This document shows, piece by piece, positions 18,695-28,000 of a stretch of DNA of 64,000 nucleotides. Location: contig JAHDHQ010000014.1 of NCBI GenBank assembly GCA_020631235.1, positions 1 to 64,000 on the forward strand, in the 5' to 3' direction. The DNA is from Saprospiraceae bacterium (GTDB taxonomy: Bacteria > Bacteroidota > Bacteroidia > Chitinophagales > Saprospiraceae). Each line of letters starts with the position of its first letter. Within the stretch, counting starts at the first letter, position 1. The position numbers were made by a program, and so were the translations under genes. Below the pieces are notes generated by a model, which was not told the DNA's origin, did not search any database, and worked only from the letters and a program-made list of their open reading frames with translations.

Positions 18695-19594
18695 TTAAAG
18701 TATAGACAATAGTCCTTTTGCAGAGTCCTGGTGTTTATGTCCGTTGTTACCTGCAATATTACTTAGCATATCCGATGCGGTTTTTGTGTTTATGTGCAGA
18801 TTGCACAAAGCTAGTTCGTATTGAGCTTCTTGATTGACATCTTTGTCCTGTGATGTTTCCAAAAAGCTAGCTAAGGATTTAGCAGCAACTGCATAATCTC
18901 CATTATTCATGGCACTTTTTGCGTAGTGGTAAAGTGCAGTTTGGTAATCTGCTACAGGCTCACTGTATCTTTGTGTGTATTTATACAAGGTTTGTTTTGC
19001 ATCTGCCCACTTAGCCTTTTTAAATTGTTTTAAACCAATCGTGAGTGTATCTATTCTGTATTGTTCGGCTAATCTTTTGGCTTCCAATTCCTCAGGGGTT
19101 AAGCCTTGATAATCGGCCATGGCTGCAGAATCGCTGACCACTCCTCTAGCAAATCCCGAAGAGGCTAAAGCGTCCAGTTTGTCGTTTGCAAATTGGCTCT
19201 CCATAGTATAATTATCCGCCATGACTTGATTTAAATCAAGTGCTTTGTTTGTGGAGTTAAATAAGTAAAATGCTCCTGCTAACAATACAAAACTTGCGGC
19301 GATTAGGAAGAATTTTCTACTTCCGGCTGGTTTGTTTTTTTGATTGCTCATATCTATTATTTTTGATGTGTTATTTTGATTTTTATTTGATGTTATCAGC
19401 GCTTTCGCCGCTTGTTTAATCTTTTGATTTTCTTGTTTTTTGATTCCTTTTAAGATAGATTTATAGAGTACAAATTCGCGCTTGAAATCTTCGTTATTTT
19501 CTAACTTTTGATTAAAATCTTCTTGTTCTTTGTCCGTTAATTTCCCTTGAATAAAGGCATCAAAGAGATCTATGTTTTTTTCAAAGTTTTTCAT
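18695..19594 (-). CDS. Membrane protein with anti-sigma-like N-terminus and TPR-like outer domain
   Basis: Residues 1 to about 70 are a charged helical region (LFDAFIQGKLTDKEQEDF..KLENNEDFKREF), the pattern of the N-terminal sigma-binding part of many Bacteroidota anti-sigma factors. A single transmembrane segment lies at about 93-111 (FFLIAASFVLLAGAFYLF). The C-terminal 180 residues should be periplasmic and contain TPR-like helices (ALYHYAKSAMNNGDYAVAAKSL, AQYELALCNLHI). The gene begins 12 bases after the ECF sigma stop. The anti-sigma role is inferred from position and topology; no zinc-finger HxxxCxxC motif is present. Confidence 0.72.
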   Translation of the reverse strand: MKNFEKNIDLFDAFIQGKLTDKEQEDFNQKLENNEDFKREFVLYKSILKGIKKQENQKIKQAAKALITSNKNQNNTSKIIDMSNQKNKPAGSRKFFLIAASFVLLAGAFYLFNSTNKALDLNQVMADNYTMESQFANDKLDALASSGFARGVVSDSAAMADYQGLTPEELEAKRLAEQYRIDTLTIGLKQFKKAKWADAKQTLYKYTQRYSEPVADYQTALYHYAKSAMNNGDYAVAAKSLASFLETSQDKDVNQEAQYELALCNLHINTKTASDMLSNIAGNNGHKHQDSAKGLLSIL

Positions 19595-19606
19595 GATTTC
19601 AAAATT

Positions 19607-20149
19607 TTAATGCTTTAGAACTTTGTTTCGTAATCCATTCATGCATCGGTTCTTTTTTACTCTAGCAAATTGGTCAGTATAGCCCATGGTTTTCGCTATA
19701 TCTTTAAGCTTTTCTTTGTAGAAATAATACCTTTTTAGCATTTCTTTACATTCGTCAGCTAAAGTTTCAAGTGCTTCCATGATGGCGTCTATTTGCTCAT
19801 CTTTCTCCTCTTGTTCATCCACTTCATCATTTGTATATTCACTACTAAGTGTAAGGAACTGATTTTCGTTATCACTTATTTCGATTTTTTTCTTTCTCAA
19901 TTGGTTGAGCCAAGAATATTTGCATATACCGAATAGATAGGTAGACAAACTTGAGTCTCCTTTAAATTTTTTGGATCGTATGTTATTAACAAGGGTAACA
20001 CAAGATTCAGAGAAGATATCTTCAGCATCTTGTTCATTTCCTTTATTCTGTAAAATGTAGCTTTTGACTTTGGGATATGCCTCTTGATAGAGTATATTCA
20101 ACTGCTGATTTAGATCAAAAGAAAAGTCATCTAAATAGGACATAGGCAT
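19607..20149 (-). CDS. ECF-type RNA polymerase sigma factor
   Basis: The 180-residue protein has sigma region 2 (DAEDIFSESCVTLV, then STYLFGICKYSWLNQLRKKK, residues about 40-90), an acidic linker with many Glu and Asp (EVDEQEEKDEQID), and region 4 with a helix-turn-helix (CKEMLKRYYFYKEKLKDIAKTMGYT). It would direct polymerase to a dedicated promoter set. The start at 20149 is MPMSYLDD, and an alternative Met lies six bases downstream. It is the first gene of a sigma / anti-sigma-like / M48 operon and is divergent from the caspase gene across only 67 bases. Shared or autoregulated control is therefore likely. Confidence 0.88.
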   Translation of the reverse strand: MPMSYLDDFSFDLNQQLNILYQEAYPKVKSYILQNKGNEQDAEDIFSESCVTLVNNIRSKKFKGDSSLSTYLFGICKYSWLNQLRKKKIEISDNENQFLTLSSEYTNDEVDEQEEKDEQIDAIMEALETLADECKEMLKRYYFYKEKLKDIAKTMGYTDQFARVKKNRCMNGLRNKVLKH

Positions 20150-20216
20150 GTAGACTTGTTTCTAATATTTATTAACTTGTATTCCATACATCTAAATTAA
20201 TGGGAATTTTTACCCA
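20150..20216. promoter_or_regulatory. Short divergent promoter region between ECF sigma and caspase genes
   Basis: These 67 A+T-rich bases must carry promoters for both directions. No TAnnTTTG element is visible on either strand. An AAC trinucleotide at about 20173-20175 could belong to an ECF-type -35 (GAAC-like) element, but I cannot define a matching -10. Control by the neighbouring ECF factor itself is an inference from the arrangement. Confidence 0.4.
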
Positions 20217-23200
20217 ATGATGCATCGGAAAAAAATGAAAAATAATACAAAAATCTCGTTAATCGGCATCTTGATTATCTCATTATTGATGATCAGAGCT
20301 TCCGTGAGCGATCTTACCTACAATTGGATGTATACTTTCGACGGCAAACCTGGAGATAATTATCAAGCGGTGTTGGAGAATTCTTTAGGCGAATACGTTG
20401 CTTTTGGTCAGACAAACAACTTTAGATATAAAGGTGAAGATGTGCTGATAACCAAGTGGGAAAAATCAGGAAGAGTCCTGCTGGATAAAAATGTTGGAGG
20501 TTTAGAAGATGAATTTGTCAAAGATGCTCAAATATACAAGAGTGGTTATGTAATAGTTGGATACACGAAATCTGCAAATAGCCAAACTCCTTGGCTTGCT
20601 TTTTTTGATAAACAGCTCAATTTAGTCAAAGACTTCTCTTTTGATGCCTACGATCAAGGAGTCTTTAATAAACTTATAATCAATGATGATCATATATATT
20701 TATTTGGTCATAATGGAAAAGAATCATTGGCTCTAAAAGTGAATGATCAAGGTGAAATATTGGCCACTTTTGATGATCCACAAAAAGGAGAAATGGTAGA
20801 TGCAGAATGGATCAATAATCATCTGTATATTTTAGCTAAAGCCTGCATAGATTGTTACACTTCAAAATCAGTCTATTCTTTGCTAATAAAAGCTGATGCA
20901 GAAACGCTTGTTAAGCAGCAATCAGAAGTGTTGAGAAAAAACCAAATAGAAATAGCTGAGCAATTAGAATACGTCAATGATCAATTATACGCAATAGGAT
21001 TATTTTTTGATCCCAAATTAAACATACAATCCAGTCTTGTTAGCTATAATTTGGACAATCTACAGGACGAAAAATTTGCAAGTTATGGAAAGAACTGGGA
21101 AGATGAACTTTTAGGTATAGAACCACAAAGTAATGGAGATCTTTTGCTTTATGGGAAGTCCTTATCAGATGCTGAGTCTCGAAAAAGAAGAGAAACTTAT
21201 CGTGCTTGGCAATTTCGAGTAAATAAAGATCTACAAGTAGTCGGTGATGAGATGTTTTATGGGAAGGGAAAGTATAATGTCTTCAATGATGCAATGATGA
21301 GTATTGATGGTTCGCTAGTAGTTGTTGGCTCATCCGATGATTTACCATTTTTAATTGATCTTGGGAATACTGAAAACCAAAAAATTCCAACTGGACAAAC
21401 CAAAAATAAAGTATTCTTATTAGATGATTATTTTGTCGAAGAAGCAACGGATGGTACGCTAGAAATTACAGAAAACTTCGAATATGTTTTTGATATCGAA
21501 AACAGATCAGACACAAAGATTAATAAAGTAAAACTTGATGTTAAACTGGAAGGATTAGATGGCAATGAAGTAGAAGTGCCTCCTTACATTGTAATACCTA
21601 GTTTAAAACCTAGAAAAACCACTAAAGCGGTTATCCCAATAACGCCCAAAAAATTAGTGGATGGGACCTTCGAAATAATTGTGGAATTAGATGGTGAAAT
21701 ACTTACAAAAACTGAAGTAAGAACAAAGGAATTAAAGACAGTTGTTGTAGATTTGGCACCTTCAATCGAACTAATATCCATCGATTCTAGCAATTTCACC
21801 GCTATAGCTCAATTAAACTTAATGTGGTCAAATTTAGGAAACAAGGCATTGGACCAAGCAAAAATCACTTTATCACCTAGCAGTAATTATAATGTGATCG
21901 AAGCTTCTCCGCCGCCTGAAAGTTTAAATCCAGCTGAAAATTTTGAATCAAATCTAATTTTATCTTTAGGTGATTTAGATCAAGATCAACTCTTTTTTAA
22001 TCTGGTCATTACTGATGATGAAGGCTATGAAAAATTAGAACAGTTTTCTTTAGATGTCCAAAATATAAATCAAACCCTTGATCAATACAAAGAAGCTACA
22101 GAATTGGCCAAAATAAAAGAAAGTAGAGCTGCAAACCTCACCAATTTAGTTAGATTAAGCAATATTTCGACGAACTTAGAAAAGACCACAGATCGAAAGT
22201 TGCCCACCGATTTACCTGCTATTGAAGCTGTCACCAAAATAGATATCGCCAAAGTATTTTCGAATATGAGCATACATTGGGAAGGAGTTCAAGGGAGAGA
22301 CTTCGTCGAAACCAAGAAAGAAAAGGCAAGCATTAATGTATCCATTCAAAATATGGACGAATCCATAGATAGCCTTAGGATAATATATAATGATCAACCA
22401 CTCACTCTCGCTAAAAACCATATCCGCTCCAGCTATCAACAAGAAGTGTTTGAAAGTGAAGAAGGACTGGGCACATTTATAACTTCGGAGATACTTCTAA
22501 TTGATGGAAAAAATGAGTTCTCTTGTGAGTTTTTTGTGGGTGAACATTCTTTTGTTATTGATGACAAATTAAACTATCAATACGAAGAAGAAAAAGGGAC
22601 TTTGCATTTAGTTTCCATTGGTGTGCCTGACTTAGTCGGTGCTGAGAAAGATCGCTTGAAATACACCACAAAAGATGCTGAAGACTTTGTGGGCTTATTC
22701 AAATCATCAAATGTGAAAGATGATTATAAGGAGATAAAAGAACATGTGCTGAATACAGAAGAAACTACAACACAACTGGCGATCATGCAATTTATCAGAG
22801 ATTTCGAATTACAATTAGAATCGCCTAAAGATTTATTAGTAGTATATCTATCTTCTCATGGTTTTATTTCTCAAAACAATGGAGAGCTTTATATCTCTAC
22901 CAGTGACTACAGCCATAAATCGAAAGAGTTTTCTTGCATCAATTTTCAAGACGTTATTTTATTAAAACTGCTTGATTTGTCCATCCCTAAAGTGCTGTTT
23001 TTAGATGTATGCCATAGTGGAGCGATTATTAATGAAGCTGGTGATTCTGAAGTCTCAGAAGAATCACAAAAAATCAATACCTTTTTAGAACAAAAGGTGG
23101 CTGCAGATAAGCAGCTATATATGGTCTCTTCCTCTAATAAAGGTCAATATTCTTATGAGTTTTCCAAGCTTGAAAATTCTGCTTTTATCGCAGCTATTAA

Positions 23201-23411
23201 AGAATCAATAAACAATGAGGCGTATAGTGCATGTGCACTTGGCGATATATATCCAGATGCTAATGATGACGGAGTTTTAAAACTGACTGAGATGTTTCAG
23301 TTTGTCAGCTTGCGAGTGCCTTGCATCGTAAAAACTAATCGAAAAAATGCTGCTCAAAACCCAATGAGCAAAACCGTAGAAAGAGACCTGAAATTGTTTG
23401 ATTATTTTTAG
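20217..23411 (+). CDS. Exported caspase-family (C14-like) cysteine protease with large N-terminal sensor-like region
   Basis: The 1064-residue protein has an N-terminal hydrophobic segment (residues about 14-27) after a basic start, so it is exported or membrane-anchored. Residues 30-400 show repeated beta motifs (EYVAFGQTNN, GYVIVGYTKS, HIYLFGHNG, SLVVVGSSDD) like a propeller. Residues about 410-640 look like one or two CARDB/immunoglobulin-like domains. The C-terminal part from about 800 is a caspase p20-like domain. The catalytic dyad is His881 in SSHGF and Cys932 in LDVCHSG, and both are intact. Caspase-fold proteases usually cut after Arg, Lys or Asp; the specificity here is unknown. It is divergent from the ECF operon and followed by a small secreted protein gene. 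Double Met at the start leaves 20217 or 20220. Confidence 0.82.
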   Translation: MMHRKKMKNNTKISLIGILIISLLMIRASVSDLTYNWMYTFDGKPGDNYQAVLENSLGEYVAFGQTNNFRYKGEDVLITKWEKSGRVLLDKNVGGLEDEFVKDAQIYKSGYVIVGYTKSANSQTPWLAFFDKQLNLVKDFSFDAYDQGVFNKLIINDDHIYLFGHNGKESLALKVNDQGEILATFDDPQKGEMVDAEWINNHLYILAKACIDCYTSKSVYSLLIKADAETLVKQQSEVLRKNQIEIAEQLEYVNDQLYAIGLFFDPKLNIQSSLVSYNLDNLQDEKFASYGKNWEDELLGIEPQSNGDLLLYGKSLSDAESRKRRETYRAWQFRVNKDLQVVGDEMFYGKGKYNVFNDAMMSIDGSLVVVGSSDDLPFLIDLGNTENQKIPTGQTKNKVFLLDDYFVEEATDGTLEITENFEYVFDIENRSDTKINKVKLDVKLEGLDGNEVEVPPYIVIPSLKPRKTTKAVIPITPKKLVDGTFEIIVELDGEILTKTEVRTKELKTVVVDLAPSIELISIDSSNFTAIAQLNLMWSNLGNKALDQAKITLSPSSNYNVIEASPPPESLNPAENFESNLILSLGDLDQDQLFFNLVITDDEGYEKLEQFSLDVQNINQTLDQYKEATELAKIKESRAANLTNLVRLSNISTNLEKTTDRKLPTDLPAIEAVTKIDIAKVFSNMSIHWEGVQGRDFVETKKEKASINVSIQNMDESIDSLRIIYNDQPLTLAKNHIRSSYQQEVFESEEGLGTFITSEILLIDGKNEFSCEFFVGEHSFVIDDKLNYQYEEEKGTLHLVSIGVPDLVGAEKDRLKYTTKDAEDFVGLFKSSNVKDDYKEIKEHVLNTEETTTQLAIMQFIRDFELQLESPKDLLVVYLSSHGFISQNNGELYISTSDYSHKSKEFSCINFQDVILLKLLDLSIPKVLFLDVCHSGAIINEAGDSEVSEESQKINTFLEQKVAADKQLYMVSSSNKGQYSYEFSKLENSAFIAAIKESINNEAYSACALGDIYPDANDDGVLKLTEMFQFVSLRVPCIVKTNRKNAAQNPMSKTVERDLKLFDYF

Positions 23412-23517
23412 AAAGCCATTTTATTTTAAGATAAGATGATAACCTTTTCTTGGCTACAACACTAAGTGGTGTAAAGAGTGTATAGACACTTAAATATTAA
23501 ATATAAAACTTAGAGTT

Positions 23518-23847
23518 ATGAGAGCTATTATTCCAATGTTGACTTTTCTATTTGCTTTTACAAGTACATATGCTGAAATGACGAATCCAATTAATCCACC
23601 AGTGGCGGCTGTCCAGTTTGATCTACAAAAGGAATTTGTATTCATTACTTTTTCTGACAAAGTAGCCATTGAAAAAAAGTGCCTTATTGAAGTTTTTAAT
23701 GAAAAAGGCAAGCGCATTTTTAAAAGTAAAACAAAGAAAGGTGAGAAAATATCTGAGTTGAATATGCATCAATTAAAACAAGGTACATACTTGATTCAAA
23801 CCACAGTGGGCGAAGTAGTTTACAGAGAAACTTACAGAAAAGCCTAA
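23518..23847 (+). CDS. Small secreted protein resembling a stand-alone sorting-type beta domain
   Basis: The 109-residue product has a signal peptide ending near TYAEM (about residue 20). The remaining 89 residues have the strand pattern of a T9SS type A sorting domain or a DUF3244-like immunoglobulin domain: LIEVFNEKGKRIFKSK, then LNMHQLKQGTYLIQTT and a final EVVYRETYRK. No cargo domain precedes it, which is unusual. It lies 106 bases downstream of the caspase gene and is closed by a clear terminator. A role as partner, inhibitor or substrate of the caspase is speculative. The 103-residue product of 47612-47923 has a similar design. Confidence 0.65.
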   Translation: MRAIIPMLTFLFAFTSTYAEMTNPINPPVAAVQFDLQKEFVFITFSDKVAIEKKCLIEVFNEKGKRIFKSKTKKGEKISELNMHQLKQGTYLIQTTVGEVVYRETYRKA

Positions 23848-23865
23848 GCGTGAAATTGATATAGT

Positions 23866-23909
23866 AGGAGCAAGCGCCTAAAATAATAGACCCTTGCTCC
23901 TGATTTTTA
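23866..23909 (+). terminator. Rho-independent terminator after the small secreted protein gene
   Basis: AGGAGCAAG at 23866-23874 pairs perfectly with CTTGCTCCT at 23893-23901, followed by a T-rich run. It separates the caspase block from the PorP/SprF block. Confidence 0.8.
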
Positions 23910-23921
23910 GCTTGGTTTGTT

Positions 23922-23929
23922 TATTTTTG
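23922..23929 (+). promoter_or_regulatory. Bacteroidota -7 promoter element (TATTTTTG) for the PorP/SprF gene
   Basis: TATTTTTG matches TAnnTTTG and lies 33 bases before the ATG at 23962, directly after the preceding terminator. I see no well-spaced TTTG at -33. The position also argues against the upstream in-frame ATG at 23917 as the start. Confidence 0.45.
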
Positions 23930-23961
23930 AATGTTACCCAATAATCGGTAAAATTAAACGG

Positions 23962-24960
23962 ATGACTGCCTTGCCTATCTTGAGAACTGTACTGATAAAT
24001 ATTTGCTTGTGCATAACCACATGGCAATTATGCGCACAGCAATTGCCGTTATTTACTCAGTATAGCGAATATCAAGGGGTTATAAATCCAGCATCCATCA
24101 ACTACGATTATTTTCAAGATGGCTTTGAAATCGCATTAGGGACATCTGTTAGAGAGCAATGGAACGGCATACCTACTTCTCCAAAAACTCAATTAATGCG
24201 TGGCGAGTATTTTTATGAAACCCGCAACAAATTTAGTTTGTTGTCCGGTGGGTATTTGATTAACGATAAAGTAGGCCATGTCTCGACTACCGGAATTTAC
24301 GGTCGTATTGCTTCGGTATTGCGATTAGATGATGGCTGGGGTGCCAGTGTTTCCAATGGTGGATTATCCGTCGGTTTATTGGGAGGACTAGTACAATATA
24401 GAATCGACACAGAAAAATTGCGAACCATCGATCAAAGCGAAGATCCAAGATTAGCTGGAGGAATTAATTTGATCAGGCCTGATTTTGGCTTAGGAGTGAG
24501 TTTTTACAAACGGATTGGTAGAGGACGATGGTATGATTATTTTTTTGCAGGAATTTCGATTCCTCAAATCTTAGGACCCAATATAGAATTTACATCAGTC
24601 GATGGCAATCAATTTAAGATTGATCGGGTAGCTCATTATTATGGCAGTCTTTCCTATTACTACACTTTAGGAGAAGATACACATATTGAATTTTCATCTT
24701 GGCTGCGCTGGGTTAAAAATGTGCCCCTTAGTTTTGATTTTGTTTTTAAATATAGATTTAGCCAATGGATGTGGGTAGGAGCTGGATTAAATTCGGCAAG
24801 ACATTTTCATGCTGAATTTGGACTTAGTTTTGATGAAGTAATGGCCAGTAATAACCGGGTAAAGTTGGCTTTTTCGTACAATCCTTTAGGACCTGACTTC
24901 ACTGCACAATTTGGTAACACTTTCGAAATTAATTTGTCCTATATGATTGATAATTATTAA
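23962..24960 (+). CDS. PorP/SprF family T9SS outer-membrane protein
   Basis: The protein belongs to the PorP/SprF family of outer-membrane beta-barrel-like proteins that assist secretion or anchoring of T9SS substrates. The start at 23962 (332 aa) gives a good signal peptide cut after LCAQ. The mature start QLPLFTQYSEYQGVINPAS is the family hallmark (..P.y.qy....~NPA~). Alternating strands with aromatic ends fill the rest, including RFSQWMWVGAGLNS and the C-terminal INLSYMID. Two giant T9SS type B substrates follow, the first only 51 bases downstream. This repeats the known pairing of SprF-type proteins with adhesin-like substrates such as SprB. Confidence 0.9.
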   Translation: MTALPILRTVLINICLCITTWQLCAQQLPLFTQYSEYQGVINPASINYDYFQDGFEIALGTSVREQWNGIPTSPKTQLMRGEYFYETRNKFSLLSGGYLINDKVGHVSTTGIYGRIASVLRLDDGWGASVSNGGLSVGLLGGLVQYRIDTEKLRTIDQSEDPRLAGGINLIRPDFGLGVSFYKRIGRGRWYDYFFAGISIPQILGPNIEFTSVDGNQFKIDRVAHYYGSLSYYYTLGEDTHIEFSSWLRWVKNVPLSFDFVFKYRFSQWMWVGAGLNSARHFHAEFGLSFDEVMASNNRVKLAFSYNPLGPDFTAQFGNTFEINLSYMIDNY

Positions 24961-25011
24961 TGGCCCGTTCTTAGCAAAACATGACATTAAGTTACGAGTG
25001 AATGGTATAAA

Positions 25012-28000
25012 ATGAAGATTTCCAAAAAAGACATATTCGCTTATTTGGTTTTTATTTGGTTTTTTCAATGCCAAATAATAGCACAAGCACCAACTTCTTT
25101 ATGTTTGGATGCACCCATCATGTGTGATCTTGATGATTTGGATGGCTTTAGCGGAACAATGAGCGCTATACCTACCTTAGGCCCTAATCCTTTGTGTTCA
25201 AGCACCATGCCCAATAATATGCATTGGTGGGCTTTTGTAGCTAATGGTACAGTAATAAGTATCGATGTATTATTGTCTAATTGCACCTTAGAAAGTGGTA
25301 TGATGGGTGCAAATTTTGGAGTATATGAGAGTTGTAGTTTTGGAACACCTGTTTGGTGTAGTGATTTTTGTTTTGATGGTTTGTCTACTAATCTACCTAT
25401 TACAGGTTTAACCATTGGGCAGTCTTATTATTTGTATATGGATGGGTGTAATGGGAGTGTGTGTGATTATACTTTTGCTATTAATAGTGGAGGCGGAGGT
25501 GTTGTTCATCCAAATGATGCATGTTCAGGCGCTATTGGTTTAACAGATGGAATATCAGTGACCGGAGCTACTAATGTATGTGCAACTCCAGATTATGATG
25601 ATTGTAGTAATGGTGGGAATACTAATACCGTTTGGTATTCTTTTACCCTAGGACCTTCAGACAACTCGGCTTCCTTTATTATTACCTCTAATGACGATGG
25701 AATAAGTGATTTCAATGCAGAATTATACACTGATTGTGCGGGTTCTTTTGTAGCAAGCAATTGTAGCAATGCTGATGGAATGCTGGTCGAATTTTCTTGT
25801 TTGATACCTAATACAACTTACTTTTTGCAAATAGGTACAGACGAAATCAATGCTTCAGCTAATTATGAAATTTTACCAGATTTTTTTGATGCAGGAGGTT
25901 TCGACAGTTGCACTGATCCAAACTTGTTAAGTCCTATAAGTTGTGGTGTTACTTTAAGTGAAATTGAAAATATTACAGGTTTTTGCCCAGAATTTTCCGA
26001 CTTAGGAACAAGCTGTTCTTTTTCTACTACTTCGACGGCATGGTATGAATTCAGTGTTCCTCCCGGCGAAGAAATATTTAGCATTACAAATCATACAGGT
26101 CCTGGTTATGCCTTATTTAATATGCAGTGTCCCACGGGTTCACCCATTGGCAATGACTGTTTTATGGGAGATCATGATTATGATGTTTCTGCAGGTGGAA
26201 CATTTTATTTGGCAATGATGGGCGATGGTGCTGGAGACTATATTTTTGATTATTCCTTTAATTATCAAGGAGGAGCATGCGGGCTTGCGACGGATTTAGG
26301 ACCCTTGGATTTAAATTGTATCCAAAATACTTTTACAGGTGTTCCAGAATCTTGTCCAGATGGTGCGGCTACGGGTTGTATGTCTGGAATGGATGGAAGT
26401 TGGTATACCTTTACACTTAATGCAAGTTTGGGAACAGAGATCGAAGTTGAAGATTTAGACGGCGGATCTGCCTTTGAAATTTATACAGGTACAGATTGCA
26501 ATAATCTAACAAGAGTTTCAGACTGTCAGCTTAGTTTTTCTGCCAATGTTGGGAATCAATATTGGGTGTTCCTCAGTCAGAACTCACTAATCGCCTTAAC
26601 TTCTTGTCCATGTGATATCACTAATGTTCTGCCGATTGTCAATTGTTTAGACAATAGCACAACAGATAATAATCTAGATGATATTATTGAGGTAAGCCTA
26701 CAGGTAGCTGGTCAAAACTTAGGTTCTTCCTATGGAATCACAACTGATATAGGCAGTATAACTCCACAAAATGGTAATTATTTAACCTTAACAACATTCC
26801 AGTTGCAGGCTGGATCTGCTGGATCGGGAGATGTTATGCTGACACTAACTGATGATGTGGATCCCAATTGTACCTTCACCTTGACAATTACTGATCCAGG
26901 CTCCTGTTCTCCTGATTGTGCTATCGTTGAAAGTGGCCTTACAAATATAGATTGTGATGATAACCTAAGCCCTGATAATAATGGCGATGATCTAATAACT
27001 TTTGATTTGAACCCAAGCGGTTTTAATTTAGGCTCAATATATTCAGTGAGTAGTACATCGGGTGCAGTTATTCCCACAAGTGGCTTTTACGGAGAAACAA
27101 CTAGTTTTAGTCTAGATCCAGGCACTGCCGGAGGAGGCAATGTAACGATCACTTTACAGGATGTAGCAAACATTGGTTGTGATTTAGACGACTTGATTAT
27201 TGATCCAGGATCGTGTTCTTCAGATGTGGGTGGAGAGATAACTTATTCTATTAGTAACACCTGTTTAGCAAAGGAAAGAGATTTTAATTTTGGAGGGACC
27301 GCAACAGATAATTTGACAGATGTCCTTGTTTTAGACAATAGTGATTATTTATTTGTAGGTACTTCTGAGTCATCAGATCAAGATGTGTCCGATAACTTTG
27401 GATCAACAGATGTTTGGGTATATAGATGGAATGAAGTGGATGGGATCATTTGGGAAAGAAACTATGGAGGTTCTCTCGAAGAATCTTTTTCGAAAATATT
27501 GGCTCTGCCAAATAACGAATTTTTAATTGCTTGCAATTCTTTCTCATCTGATGGGGATGTCAGTGCAAATTACGGCGATCAAGATGTTTGGCTTTTTAAA
27601 ATCGATGAAACAGGGAATATTATTTGGGAACAAAATTTTGGTGGCAGTCAAGAGGAGATATTTAATGATTTTATTGCAGTTGGCAATAATGAATATGTAA
27701 TAGTTGGAAGCACGCAATCAAATGATGTCGATGTTTCCAATAATTATGGTGGAGTAGATGGATGGATGGTTAAGATAGATGGATTGGGCAATATTATTTG
27801 GGAGAGAAACTATGGAGGTTCGGGAGGAGATAGATTTTATGCCGCAGTTTTACATTCTAACCAAACTTTTTTTATTGGAGGGTCCTCATCTTCTCAAGAT
27901 GGTGACATAAATAATTCAATAGGTTCTGGTGACGGATGGATTTTAAATATTGATCAAAGTGGCAATATTCTTTGGGAACAATCCTATGGAGGAACTGGTT

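Noticed and set aside
23917-23961. Upstream ATG at 23917 for the PorP/SprF gene
   Set aside because: It would put 15 residues before a normal signal peptide and lies before the likely promoter element at 23922-29.
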